In this document: positions 16,293 to 24,875 of the stretch, one piece after another
Numbering within the stretch: position 1 is the stretch's first letter
Layout: every line of letters begins with the position of its first letter
Assembly: GCA_021848345.1 (NCBI GenBank)
Contig: JAJZUV010000025.1
Span: forward strand, 1 to 39,420
From: Pseudomonadota bacterium
GTDB taxonomy: Bacteria > Pseudomonadota > Gammaproteobacteria > Burkholderiales > Burkholderiaceae_C
Reading direction: 5' to 3'
DNA length: 39,420 nt
Program-made: the position numbers and the translations under genes
Notes under the pieces: model-generated
Databases searched by the model: none
The model's input: the letters and a program-made list of their open reading frames with translations, nothing else
Told to the model about the DNA's origin: nothing

Positions 16293-19200
16293 GCCCGATC
16301 CTCCGTTGCAGCGGCTTCGGCGCCGCGTGCGTTGCCGGGCACGCCGAAGCGCGCGAACAGCAACGGCAGCAGCACCAAGGTGAGCACGGTGGAGCTGAGC
16401 AGCCCGCCGACCACGACCACCGCCAGGGGTTTCTGGATCTCCGAGCCGGGCCCGCTGGCCGACAGCAGGGGAATCAGCCCCAGCGCGGTGATGCTGGCGG
16501 TCATCATCACCGGGCGCAGCCGGCGCATCGAGCCCTCGCGCACCGCCTGCGCCAGCGGCAGCCCGCGCTGCAACAGCTCGTTGAAATGGCTCACCAGCAC
16601 CACGCCGTTGAGCACCGCGATGCCCAGCAGGGCGATGAACCCCACCGAGGCCGGCACCGACATGTATTCCCCGCTGGCCCACAAGGCCAGCACCCCGCCC
16701 ACGAGTGCGAAGGGAATGTTGGCGAACACCAGCACCGATTGGCGCAGCGAGCCGAACGTGGTCATGAGCAGCACGAAAATCAGCCCCAGCGCCAATGGCA
16801 CCACCAGTCCCAGCCTGGCGGCGGCGCGCTGCTGGTTCTCGAACTGTCCGCCCCATTGCAGGCGCACGCCTTCGGGCAGCTTGACCTGGGCCGCCACCGC
16901 GCGCCGGGCCTCGTCGACGAAGCCCACCAGGTCGCGCCCGCCCACGTTGGCCTGCACGGTGGCGAAGCGGCTGCCGTCCTCATGGGTCACCAGCACCGGC
17001 CCCAGGGTCGGGCGCAGGCGCGCCAGGTAGGACAGCGGCCAGCTGCGGCCGTCCGGGCCGGTGATGCGCAGGTCCGCGAAACTCTGCGGCTGCTCGCGCA
17101 GCGCGGCCCCGCCGCGCAGCAGCAGCGGGGTGCGTCGCACCCCCTCGAGCACCACGCCGATCTGCTGGCCCTCGACCAGCGCGCGCAGGTCGCCTTGCAG
17201 GCTCTGCACATCGAAGCCCGCGCGCCCGGCCGCCAGCCGGTCCACGTCCACCGTGAGGTATTGCACGCCCTCGGTGCGCGCGGCCAGCACGTCCTGCGCG
17301 CCGGGCAGGCCGCGCAGCACCTGCGCCACCTGCTGGGCCAGCTCACCGAGTTGTTGCAGGTCGGGCCCGAAGATCTTCACCACCAGGTCGCCGCGCGAGC
17401 CGGTGAGCATTTCCGACACGCGCATCTCGATGGGCTGGGTGAAGGTGTAGTCCACGCCGGGGAAGCGCTGCATCACCTTGCGGATGGCCTCGATCACCTG
17501 GGCCTTGTCGCCGCGCCACTCGGAGGCGGGCTTGAGCACCAGGAAGGTGTCGGTCTCGTTCAGGCCCATCGGATCCAGGCCCAGATCGTCCGAGCCGCTG
17601 CGGGCGATGATGGCGCGGATCTCGGGCACCTGCTGCAGCAGGGCGCGCTGCACACGCAGGTCCAGCGCGGCGGTGGCGCCCAGGCCGACCGAGGGCAGCT
17701 TCTGCAGTTGCAGGATGATGTCCCCTTCGTCCAGCGTGGGCATGAAGGTCTTGCCCACGCGGGTGTAGGCGACGCCGGCCGCGAGCAGCGAGGCCAGTGC
17801 GAGCACGACCACGGTGCGCGCATGGCCGAAGCTCCAGTCGAGCACCCGCGCGTAGCCGGCGCCGAGCTTGCGCACCAGCCAGGGGTCGCTGTGCCCCACG
17901 TCGCGCAGCAGCATCGACGCCAGCACCGGCACCGTGGTCAGCGCGATGAGCAGCGAGGCACCCAGCGCGAACACGATGGTCAGCGCCACCGGCCGGAACA
18001 GCTTGCCCTCCAGCCCCTGCAGGGACAGCAGGGGCAGGAACACGATGCCGATGATGGCCACCCCCGAAAGCACCGGGCCGGCGACTTCCGAGACCGCTCG
18101 CAGCACCCGCGCCAGGCGGTCGCTGGTGGCCGCGCCCGGGCCCCCCGCGGAGGCCCGTGTCGGATCGTGGCTCATGTGGCTGACCAGGTTCTCCACCACC
18201 ACCACCGCCGCGTCCACCAGCATGCCCAGCGCGATGGCCAGGCCGCCCAGGCTCATCAGGTTGGCCGACAGACCGGCCCAGCGCATGAGCACGAAAGTGG
18301 CGAGCGCGGACAGGGGCAGCGTGAGCGCCACCACCAGCGCGGCGCGCCAGTTGCCCAGGAAGGCCAGCAGCATGACCACCACCAGCACCACCGCCTCGGC
18401 CAGCGCGCGCATGACCGTTCCCACCGCGCGCCCGACCAGTTGGCTGCGGTCGTAGAAGACGCGCAGCTTCATGCCCTGGGGCAGGCGCGGCTCGATCTCC
18501 GCCAGGCGCTCGCGCACCCCGGCGATCACCTTGGAGGCATTCGCCCCGCGCAATGCCAGCACGATGCCCTCGACGGCCTCGCCCTTGCCGTCCTCGGTGA
18601 CGATGCCGTAGCGCGTGCTGCTGGCCATGCGCACCTCGGCCACGTCGCCCACCCGCACCACGCCGCCGGCGCGGGTGGCGAGCACCGTGTCGCGAATGTC
18701 CGCGGCGTTCCGGAAGGCTCCCTGCACCCGCACGATGCGGGTCTCCTCGCCTTCGTCCAGGCGCCCGGCGCCGTCGTTGCTGTTGTTGGTGGTCAGCGCC
18801 GCGCGCAGGGCTTCCAGGCCCACGCCCTGCGCGGCCATGCGCGCCGGATCCGGCACCACCTCGAACACGCGCTGGTCGCCGCCCAGCATGTTCACGTCGG
18901 CCACGCCGGGGACGGTGCGCAGGGCAGGGCGCACCAGCCACTGCAGCGCACTGCGCTTTTGCGCCAGGCTGGCGGGTCCCTCCACGGTGAACATGAACAC
19001 ATCCGACAGCGGCGTGGTGATCGGCGCCAGCCCACCTTGCACCGAGCCCGGAAGATCGGCGCGCACGTTGGACAGGGCCTCGGCCACCTGCTGGCGCGCC
19101 CAGTAGACGTCGGTGCCTTCCTCGAAGTCCACGGTGACGTCGGCGATGCCGTATTTGGAGATGGAGCGCACGATGCGCTTGCGCGCGATGCCCAGCACCT

Positions 19201-19417
19201 CCTGCTCGATGGGCAGCACGACGCGGGTCTCCACCTCCTCGGGGGTCATGCCCGGGGCCTTCATGATCACCTTGACCTGCGGCGAGGACACGTCGGGAAA
19301 GGCGTCGACCGGCAGCGCGCGCCACGCGAACACGCCGGCGGCGGCGAGCGCCAGGGTCGCGCCCAGCGTGACCAGGCGCTGGCGCAGCGCCGCATGGGTG
19401 AGGGCGTGCAGGATCAT
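16289..19417 (-). CDS. Heavy-metal efflux RND pump (CzcA/CusA family)
   Basis: This 1042-residue inner-membrane proton/metal antiporter has the RND layout: a first membrane span, a large periplasmic porter loop, a block of spans beginning near residue 335, and a repeat of the pattern in the second half. The family motif GMLVDAAVVVVEN (residues 398-410) contains Asp402 and Glu409, at the positions needed for proton relay in CzcA. ALPVDAFPDVSSPQVKV near the start is typical of the heavy-metal subfamily. The GLDPMGLNETDTFLVLKP segment looks more like Czc/Ncc pumps than the methionine-relay copper pump CusA, suggesting divalent cations such as Co, Zn, Cd or Ni, but this is inference. It overlaps both neighbours by ATGA. 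Confidence 0.93.
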   Translation of the reverse strand: MILHALTHAALRQRLVTLGATLALAAAGVFAWRALPVDAFPDVSSPQVKVIMKAPGMTPEEVETRVVLPIEQEVLGIARKRIVRSISKYGIADVTVDFEEGTDVYWARQQVAEALSNVRADLPGSVQGGLAPITTPLSDVFMFTVEGPASLAQKRSALQWLVRPALRTVPGVADVNMLGGDQRVFEVVPDPARMAAQGVGLEALRAALTTNNSNDGAGRLDEGEETRIVRVQGAFRNAADIRDTVLATRAGGVVRVGDVAEVRMASSTRYGIVTEDGKGEAVEGIVLALRGANASKVIAGVRERLAEIEPRLPQGMKLRVFYDRSQLVGRAVGTVMRALAEAVVLVVVMLLAFLGNWRAALVVALTLPLSALATFVLMRWAGLSANLMSLGGLAIALGMLVDAAVVVVENLVSHMSHDPTRASAGGPGAATSDRLARVLRAVSEVAGPVLSGVAIIGIVFLPLLSLQGLEGKLFRPVALTIVFALGASLLIALTTVPVLASMLLRDVGHSDPWLVRKLGAGYARVLDWSFGHARTVVVLALASLLAAGVAYTRVGKTFMPTLDEGDIILQLQKLPSVGLGATAALDLRVQRALLQQVPEIRAIIARSGSDDLGLDPMGLNETDTFLVLKPASEWRGDKAQVIEAIRKVMQRFPGVDYTFTQPIEMRVSEMLTGSRGDLVVKIFGPDLQQLGELAQQVAQVLRGLPGAQDVLAARTEGVQYLTVDVDRLAAGRAGFDVQSLQGDLRALVEGQQIGVVLEGVRRTPLLLRGGAALREQPQSFADLRITGPDGRSWPLSYLARLRPTLGPVLVTHEDGSRFATVQANVGGRDLVGFVDEARRAVAAQVKLPEGVRLQWGGQFENQQRAAARLGLVVPLALGLIFVLLMTTFGSLRQSVLVFANIPFALVGGVLALWASGEYMSVPASVGFIALLGIAVLNGVVLVSHFNELLQRGLPLAQAVREGSMRRLRPVMMTASITALGLIPLLSASGPGSEIQKPLAVVVVGGLLSSTVLTLVLLPLLFARFGVPGNARGAEAAATEDRA

Positions 19418-20520
19418 GGCTTGCCGCCCGCGTTGGACTTGAGCGCGACCACGCCGCTGATGGCGACCTGCTCTCCGGCGCGCAGCGGGCCGTCCACGAT
19501 CACCGCCTCGGGCAGGCGCGCGACCACGCGCACCGGCACCACGCGGAAGCCGCGCGCTTCCTCCACCAGCACCGATTCACGCTGCTCCAGGCTGGTCAGC
19601 GCGGCCGGAGGCACCGCGAACAGCCCCGCGCGCGCGGGCAGATGCACCCGCGCCCGCACCAGGGCGCCGGCGCGCAGTCCGGCGGAGTCGCTCAGGCTTG
19701 CCCGCAGCACCACATGCTGGCCGGCGGCAAGCGCCGGAGGCACCGCCAGCAGCACGCCATGGGCCACGCTGCCGACGACGTCCACGGTGGCACCCGCACG
19801 CAGCGCGGCGGCCTGCTCGGCGCCGGCGTCCATCTCGAGGGCCAGCCGATCGCCGGCCACCACGTGAAACAGGGGCGCGCCCGCCTCGACGCGCTGGCCG
19901 GGCAGGGCCTGCGCCTGCGCCACCACGCCGTCGATCGGGCTGCGCAGGCGTACCTGGCCGTCCAGTGCGGTGCCGGCCCCGCGCAGGCGCAGGGCCAGGC
20001 GGCGCTCGCGCAGCAAGGCGCCCGCCTGGCGTTCGCGCGCGGCCGCGGCCTGCGCCCGGGAGGCGGGAATGATGCCCTCGGCCAGCAGCGTGGCGTCGCG
20101 CCGGCTTTGCTCGCGGGCCAGGTCGAACTGGATGCGCGCGTCATCGGCGTCGCGCTGCAGCTGCGCGACCTCGGCGCTTTGCATCTCGCCCAGCAACTGA
20201 CCGCGGCGCACCGCGTCTCCGGCCGCGGCGTCGACGCGCGTGAGCACGCCGGGCGCCGGTGCTGCCACCAGCGCCTGGGCCTGCGCGGGCACCACCACGC
20301 GCGCAGGCAGCTCGAGCGAGGCGTTTGCTGCGGGGCGGACCTCGGCGACGCGCACCCCGAGGGCGGTGCGCTGGGCGGCGTCGATCTGGATCAACGCATG
20401 GTCCGGCGCCGATGCCGCGGGAGGCGCGGCGCCCGCCGCGATCCAGGGCAGGGCCAGCAGCAGCGCGAGCACGAGCCGTGCCCTCGCGGGAGCGCGTACG
20501 GAAGGGCTTTGGCGATGCAT
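19414..20520 (-). CDS. RND efflux periplasmic adaptor (CzcB-like membrane fusion protein)
   Basis: This 368-residue protein bridges the pump and the outer-membrane channel. It has a signal peptide (basic start, then LVLALLLALPWIAAGAA), the lipoyl-like half-motifs VVVPAQAQALVAAPAPGVLTRVDAAAGDAVRRGQLL and VRLRSPIDGVVAQAQALPGQRVEAGAPLF separated by a helical hairpin, and beta-barrel segments toward the C-terminus. The start at 20520 is chosen because a GGAGA ribosome binding site lies upstream and a signal peptide follows; the frame stays open further upstream but lacks support. It is the first gene of the three-gene operon and no regulator gene is adjacent. Confidence 0.9.
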   Translation of the reverse strand: MHRQSPSVRAPARARLVLALLLALPWIAAGAAPPAASAPDHALIQIDAAQRTALGVRVAEVRPAANASLELPARVVVPAQAQALVAAPAPGVLTRVDAAAGDAVRRGQLLGEMQSAEVAQLQRDADDARIQFDLAREQSRRDATLLAEGIIPASRAQAAAARERQAGALLRERRLALRLRGAGTALDGQVRLRSPIDGVVAQAQALPGQRVEAGAPLFHVVAGDRLALEMDAGAEQAAALRAGATVDVVGSVAHGVLLAVPPALAAGQHVVLRASLSDSAGLRAGALVRARVHLPARAGLFAVPPAALTSLEQRESVLVEEARGFRVVPVRVVARLPEAVIVDGPLRAGEQVAISGVVALKSNAGGKP

Positions 20521-20606
20521 GGCGTTCTCCGGGCAGCCTGGGACCCGGCGGCTTGCGCTCACCGAGGGTCCGTGCGGGTTTCTTGTCCGGGTAAATACTA
20601 GGCGGT

Positions 20607-20653
20607 GATACAAGTGGAAACATTGCAACGCATCAAGCTTTGGGCGATACAAG
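20607..20653. promoter_or_regulatory. Direct repeat GATACAAG x2 in the divergent RND/alcohol dehydrogenase region
   Basis: GATACAAG occurs at 20607-20614 and again at 20646-20653, 39 bases apart, within the 233-base gap between the divergent RND operon and the alcohol dehydrogenase gene. It may be a regulator binding pair; no sigma-70 promoter of good quality was identified around it. Confidence 0.3.
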
Positions 20654-20753
20654 CACGCATGTCTGGGCGCGCCCACGCCGATCCTGCGCGCTAGCATGCG
20701 CATCGGGCGTGCGCCGAGTGCGCCGCATCCCCGCTATCGACGGAGACAGCACC

Positions 20754-21932
20754 ATGCAGGCCACGACTTCCGCGCAGGACTACGCCTTTCAGACCGTTCG
20801 CCATGTCGAGGCCGGGGTGGGCGCCTGCGCACGCCTGGGCGAACTGGCGGGGCGCTACGCCCCCGAGGCGCGCATGGCCATGCTGGTCACCGATGCCGGC
20901 GTGCGCAAGGCCGGACTGCTGGAGCCCGCGCTGCAGGCCCTGCGGGCGGCGGGCCTGCAGGTGCAGGTGTTCGACGGCGTGCAGGCGGACCCGCCCGACC
21001 ACGTGGCCTTGTTCGCCTGTACCCAGGCGCGCGAGGCGGGCGCGGGGCTGGTGATCGGTCTGGGCGGCGGCAGCAGCATGGACGTGGCCAAGATCGTGGC
21101 CTGCCTGGCCCACCCCGACAACCGTCTGGAACTGCCCCAGCTGTACGGTGTGGAATCGGTGCGGGCGCGCCGGCTGCCGCTGCTGCAGGTGCCGACCACC
21201 GCGGGCACGGGCTCCGAGGTCACGCGGGTGGCCATCGTCACCACCGGCGCCACGACCAAGTCGGGCATTGTCAATGCCGCCTTGCTGGCCGACGCCGTGT
21301 TGCTCGATCCGTCCCTGACCCTCGGCTTGCCGGCCGCCGCGACCGCGGCCACCGGCATCGACGCCATGGTGCATGCCATCGAGGCCTACACCAGCGCGCG
21401 GCGCAAGAACCCCATGTCCGACATGCTGGCGCGCGAGGCCTTGCGCCTGCTGGGCGGCAGCCTGCTACGCGCGGTCGAACACGGCGAGGACCTCGATGCG
21501 CGGGAACGCATGCTGCGCGGCGCCATGCTGGCCGGCATGGCCTTCGACAACGCGCCGGTGGCGGCGGTGCACGCGCTGGCCTATCCGCTGGGCGGCATCC
21601 ACCATCTGCCGCACGGCCTGAGCAACGCGCTGGTGCTGCCGCACGTGCTGCGCTTCAACGAACCCGCGGCCGGGGATCTCTACGCCGAACTGGCGCGGGT
21701 GCTGCTGCCGCGGGCCGAGCCCGGCGATGCCGGGGCGCGGCAGATGATCGAGCACATGGCCGCGTTGTGCGCGCGCAGCGGGCTGCCCACGCGCCTGCGC
21801 GATTGCGGGGTCGAGTCCACGGATCTGTCGCTGCTGGCGCGCGAGGCCATGGGCCAGCAGCGCCTGCTGCAGAACAACCCGCGGCCGCTCGACGAGGCCG
21901 ACGCGCTGGCCATCTACCAGGCCGCCTTCTGA
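20754..21932 (+). CDS. Iron-containing alcohol dehydrogenase (group III)
   Basis: This 392-residue NAD(P)-dependent enzyme has the cofactor motif GGGSSMDVAK (residues 104-113) and the metal ligands of the family: Asp203 and His207 in GIDAMVHAIEAYTS, His273 in VHALAYPLG and His287 in LPHGLSNALVLP. TTAGTGSEVT (149-158) is also typical. Group III enzymes reduce aldehydes or oxidise primary alcohols; the substrate here is not evident. GGAGACAG about 7 bases upstream supports the start. The downstream thioesterase gene is 11 bases away, so the two are probably one operon; together they might process a CoA-linked acid and its alcohol or aldehyde, which is inference. Confidence 0.92.
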   Translation: MQATTSAQDYAFQTVRHVEAGVGACARLGELAGRYAPEARMAMLVTDAGVRKAGLLEPALQALRAAGLQVQVFDGVQADPPDHVALFACTQAREAGAGLVIGLGGGSSMDVAKIVACLAHPDNRLELPQLYGVESVRARRLPLLQVPTTAGTGSEVTRVAIVTTGATTKSGIVNAALLADAVLLDPSLTLGLPAAATAATGIDAMVHAIEAYTSARRKNPMSDMLAREALRLLGGSLLRAVEHGEDLDARERMLRGAMLAGMAFDNAPVAAVHALAYPLGGIHHLPHGLSNALVLPHVLRFNEPAAGDLYAELARVLLPRAEPGDAGARQMIEHMAALCARSGLPTRLRDCGVESTDLSLLAREAMGQQRLLQNNPRPLDEADALAIYQAAF

Positions 21933-21943
21933 GCCGCGCCGTC

Positions 21944-22390
21944 ATGTCCGCGCCGCAGCAGCAGGTTCCGGAGTTCGCCCATCGCGCGCGCGTGAGCACG
22001 CGTTGGGGCGACAACGACGTCTACGGCCACGTCAACAACGCCGTGTACTACCAGTACTTCGACAGCGTGATCAACGCCTACCTGATCGAGCAGGGAGGCC
22101 TGGACATCCACGCCGGCGAGACCGTGGGCTTCATCGTGCGCTCCGAGTGCGACTATCTGGCACCGGTGGCCTATCCCGGTGAACTGGAAGTGGGCCTGGG
22201 GGTCGAGCGCCTGGGCAATTCCTCGGTCACCTACCGCCTGGGCCTGTTCGACCCGCGCGCCGCGCAGCCGCTGCAGCCCTGCGCGCTGGCGCGCATGGTG
22301 CACGTGTTCGTGCGCCGCGCCGACTCGCGTCCGGTGCCGCTTCCCGCGGCCCTGCGCGAGGCGCTGCAGCGCCTGGTGCTCGCGGGCTGA
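21944..22390 (+). CDS. Hotdog-fold acyl-CoA thioesterase (4HBT/YbgC type)
   Basis: This 148-residue protein has the 4-hydroxybenzoyl-CoA thioesterase signature RWGDNDVYGHVNNAVYYQYFD, with the likely catalytic Asp25 and the GHVNN helix start, followed by a single hotdog domain of standard length. It would hydrolyse an acyl- or aroyl-CoA in the cytoplasm. It follows the alcohol dehydrogenase by 11 bases. Proximity to hydroxycinnamate and 4-hydroxybenzoate genes makes an aroyl-CoA substrate conceivable, but many family members act on acyl chains. Confidence 0.88.
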   Translation: MSAPQQQVPEFAHRARVSTRWGDNDVYGHVNNAVYYQYFDSVINAYLIEQGGLDIHAGETVGFIVRSECDYLAPVAYPGELEVGLGVERLGNSSVTYRLGLFDPRAAQPLQPCALARMVHVFVRRADSRPVPLPAALREALQRLVLAG

Positions 22391-22394
22391 GGGT

Positions 22395-22733
22395 TCAGTC
22401 GAGCAGGGCGCCCAGGCGGCCGAGTGCGTCGTCGATCACCTGCCCGGGCACCGTCTCGATCCTGCGTGCCTTTCGGGCCGCCAGGTCGAGCATGCGGATC
22501 TTGTTGACCAGCGCCACACCCTGGGTCTTGCAGCCGCTGCCGGAGAGCGAGACCGCGAACCCTGCATGGCGAGCGAAATCGCCGCCCTGCGTGATCGGCG
22601 CCACCAGGACGTCGCCGAGCTGGTTGAACGCTCGGGGGGTGAGCACGAGCGCCGGGCGGGTGGCGCGCTGCTCGTGGCCGAGCACGGGGTCGAGCGGCAC
22701 GCTCACGATGTCACCGCGATCGAAGACCGGCAT
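22395..22733 (-). CDS. mazF: MazF/PemK-family endoribonuclease toxin
   Basis: This 112-residue protein has the MazF/PemK fold markers: an N-terminal GDIVSVPLDPVLGHEQRATRPALVLTP with the conserved Glu-Gln and Arg-Pro, then DVLVAPITQGG, and SGCKTQGVALVNKIRMLDLAARKAR. Toxins of this family cut RNA at short specific sequences. The ATG overlaps the stop of the antitoxin gene (ATGA), and a longer upstream reading would run through the antitoxin gene. Its 3' end lies 5 bases from the stop of the convergent thioesterase. ChpB/PemK-type naming is equally defensible. Confidence 0.9.
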   Translation of the reverse strand: MPVFDRGDIVSVPLDPVLGHEQRATRPALVLTPRAFNQLGDVLVAPITQGGDFARHAGFAVSLSGSGCKTQGVALVNKIRMLDLAARKARRIETVPGQVIDDALGRLGALLD

Positions 22734-22984
22734 CACCACACTTCCTGCCCCGCCGGGCGTGCTTGCTCCCACTGCGCAAGGTCCGCGGGCTCCGGCGCAC
22801 GTGGATCGCACTGGGCGATGAGATCGGCCAGAACGTACCTGCGCTTGGGCGTGAGCACGATTCTTCCATCGGGCGTCGTGGTCAAGGCCAGGGCCTGACC
22901 GACACCGATTCCCAGATCCTTCAGCACGGGGGGCGGGACGATCAGCGCCGTGCTGTTGCCCATCTTTTTCAGGACGACTTCCAT
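22733..22984 (-). CDS. mazE: MazE/AbrB-family antitoxin
   Basis: This 83-residue protein begins MEVVLKKMGNSTALIVPPPVLKDLGIGVGQALALTTTPDGRIVLTP, a swapped-hairpin AbrB/MazE DNA-binding domain, followed by an acidic, Trp-containing tail (about residues 58-83) of the type that occupies the toxin active site. It would neutralise MazF and repress the operon. A sigma-70 promoter overlapped by an inverted repeat lies just upstream. Confidence 0.88.
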   Translation of the reverse strand: MEVVLKKMGNSTALIVPPPVLKDLGIGVGQALALTTTPDGRIVLTPKRRYVLADLIAQCDPRAPEPADLAQWEQARPAGQEVW

Positions 22985-23014
22985 GTTCGTGCAGCTTGCG
23001 ATACTTGGGCGACC

Positions 23015-23048
23015 AGTCTAGGCGCGTCGGATTGTTGTGTCAAACAAT
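23015..23048 (-). promoter_or_regulatory. mazEF promoter with overlapping operator
   Basis: On the minus strand TTGACA (23043-23038) and TAGACT (23020-23015) are separated by exactly 17 bases, giving a strong sigma-70 promoter that would start near 23008, about 24 bases before mazE. The inverted repeat ATTGTT-N6-AACAAT (23031-23048) covers the -35, as expected for MazE/MazEF autorepression. Confidence 0.78.
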
Positions 23049-23092
23049 GTATTACGTTCGACAGGGGCTTGCGGTGAATTCCCCGGGGGCGT

Positions 23093-24547
23093 TCAGCGCG
23101 GGCAGTACAGATCCACGTACTCGTGTACCGGCATCTGCGCCAGGCGGGCGGTGTCGAGCGAGGCGTGCAGGATGGCCTGCTGCTGCCGGGGCGCGAAACG
23201 CCGCGCCAGGTTGGCGCGGAACTTGGCTTCCAGCGCCGGTTCGCCCTCGGCGCGGCGGCGCTTGTGGCCGATGGGGTATTCCACCAGCACCTCGGGCAGC
23301 GCGCTGCCGTCCTTGAGCACGACGGCGAGGCCGTTGGCGATGGAACGCTTGGCGGGGTCGTGGTAGTCGGCGGTGAAACCCGCGTCCTCGACGCAGCGCA
23401 TGCGCGCGCGCAGCGCGTCGATGCGCGGGTCCGCGGCGACCGCGTCCTCGTAGTCGGCCGCCGTCAGGCGCCCGTGCAGCAGGGCCACCGCGACCATGTA
23501 CTGGATGCAGTGGTCGCGGTCGGCCGGGTTGTGCAGCGGGCCCTGCTTGTCGATGATGCGCAGGCAGGCCGCCTGGGTACGGATGGTGAGGGACTCGATG
23601 TCCGCCGCGCTGCGCCCGTCGGCGGCCAGCCGGGCATGCAGGGCCAGCGCCGCCTCCACCGCGGTCTGGCCGTGGAACTCGGCGGGAAAGCTGATCTTGA
23701 ACAGCACGTTTTCCATCACGTAGCTGCCCAGGGGCCGCGCCAGGCGCAGCGCCTTGCCGCCGAAGCTGACGTCCTGGAAGCCCCAGGTGGGCGCGCTCAG
23801 CGCCGTGGGGCAGCCCATCTCCCCGGTGCGGGCGATCAGCGCCAGGCGCACGCCGCGGCTGGTGGCGTCGCCGGCGGCCCAGCTCTTGCGGCTGCCGGTA
23901 TTGGGTGCGTGGCGGTAGGTGCGCAGCGCCTGGCCGTCCACCCAGGCCAGGGAGATCGCGTCGATGAGTTCGGCGCGGCTCAGGCCCAGCAGGCGCCCGG
24001 TAACCGCGGTGGTGGCCACCTTGACCAGCACCACGTGGTCCAGCCCGACCTCGTTGAAGGAGTTTTCCAGCGCGAGCACGCCCTGGATCTCGTGCGCCTG
24101 CACCATCGCGTCCAGCACGTCGCGCATCAGCAGCGGCGGCTTGCCCGCGGCTACCGCGCCCCGGCTGAGCCAGTCGGCCACCATCAGGATGCCGCCCAGG
24201 TTGTCCGAGGGGTGGCCCCATTCGGCCGCCAGCCAGGTGTCGTTGAAATCCAGCCAGCGCACCATCGCGCCCAGGTTGAAGGCGGCGCTCACGGGATCGA
24301 GCTGGTAGGGGGTGCCGGGCACTCGGGCGCCGTGGGGCACGACGGTACCCGGCACCACCGGGCCCAGCAGCTTGGTGCAGGCCGGGTAGTCCAGCGCCTC
24401 CAGGCCGCAGCCCAGGGTGTCGATCAGGCACAGGCGCGCCGTCTCCAGCGCCAGTCCGAGGAACCGCGTGCGTTCCAGCACGTAGTCGGCGATGTCGACC
24501 AGCAGCGGGTCGGGGGCCGGGCGGCCCTGGGGGAGATGGGAGCTCAT
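23093..24547 (-). CDS. prpD: 2-methylcitrate dehydratase (MmgE/PrpD family)
   Basis: This 484-residue enzyme dehydrates 2-methylcitrate in the propionate-degrading methylcitrate cycle. It is full length for PrpD and carries recognisable family stretches such as LDFNDTWLAAEWGHPSDNLGGIL, ALENSFNEVGLDHVVLVKVATTA and SFPAEFHGQTAVEAAL. It lies on the same strand as prpB-prpC-acnD-prpF but 2.6 kb beyond prpF, separated by two unrelated genes and a repeat block. Genomes with acnD and prpF use the AcnD/PrpF pair for this step, so PrpD may be partly redundant here. A terminator-like hairpin after prpF suggests it needs its own promoter, which I could not find. Confidence 0.93.
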   Translation of the reverse strand: MSSHLPQGRPAPDPLLVDIADYVLERTRFLGLALETARLCLIDTLGCGLEALDYPACTKLLGPVVPGTVVPHGARVPGTPYQLDPVSAAFNLGAMVRWLDFNDTWLAAEWGHPSDNLGGILMVADWLSRGAVAAGKPPLLMRDVLDAMVQAHEIQGVLALENSFNEVGLDHVVLVKVATTAVTGRLLGLSRAELIDAISLAWVDGQALRTYRHAPNTGSRKSWAAGDATSRGVRLALIARTGEMGCPTALSAPTWGFQDVSFGGKALRLARPLGSYVMENVLFKISFPAEFHGQTAVEAALALHARLAADGRSAADIESLTIRTQAACLRIIDKQGPLHNPADRDHCIQYMVAVALLHGRLTAADYEDAVAADPRIDALRARMRCVEDAGFTADYHDPAKRSIANGLAVVLKDGSALPEVLVEYPIGHKRRRAEGEPALEAKFRANLARRFAPRQQQAILHASLDTARLAQMPVHEYVDLYCPR

Positions 24548-24600
24548 GCGGGGGATTCTCGCTCAGCGCGTACGCGGGCGGGGCGGTGTGCTGGTCCGTG

Positions 24601-24651
24601 GGCGGTGGCAGGCGGGCGGTGGCAGGCGGGCGGTGGCAGGCGGGCGGTGGC
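24601..24651. repeat. 14-bp tandem repeat, about 3.6 copies
   Basis: The unit GGCGGTGGCAGGCG is repeated three times exactly and followed by nine bases of a fourth copy. The final partial copy overlaps the left arm of the large inverted repeat. No coding frame uses it. Confidence 0.92.
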
Positions 24652-24875
24652 TGCGCCCCGTGCGCGGCCGGCTGGCGGGGTGGTCGGCCCCGGCGGGGCC
24701 GACTGCGCTTGCGCTGCTCGGTGCGCGGGCGCGCGGCAGAACTCGCTCCGCGCTTGCGCGCTGCGCTCGAACAGCTGCCGCGAGCATGAAGTTGGAAGCG
24801 CGCTGCGCGCGCCGCCCGCACCCCTGCGCTGCTCGCCACCCCGCATGCCGGCCGCGCACGGGGCGCAGCCACCGC
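24644..24875. repeat. Large inverted repeat, 40-bp arms, 152-bp centre
   Basis: Bases 24644-24672 and 24847-24875 are exact reverse complements over 29 bases; including the next 11 bases on the inner side (to 24683 and from 24836) the arms match at 38 of 40 positions. The centre contains further self-complementary stretches. This could be an interspersed palindromic (REP/MITE-like) element, a very strong transcription barrier, or a recombination scar at the edge of the cassette. Confidence 0.85.
24683..24703. repeat. Perfect 21-bp palindrome inside the large inverted repeat
   Basis: GTCGGCCCCG and CGGGGCCGAC flank a single central G. As RNA this would form a very stable hairpin on either strand. 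Confidence 0.8.

Noticed and set aside
16058..19867. A very long open frame (over 1200 codons) on the plus strand opposite the RND operon
   Set aside because: It is antisense to clearly conserved RND pump, channel and adaptor genes, has a His/Gln/Arg/Ala composition typical of shadow frames in GC-rich DNA, and shows no domain.
24601..24651. Regular repeats considered as a CRISPR array
   Set aside because: The units are 14 bp and directly contiguous with no spacers, so this is a simple tandem repeat.
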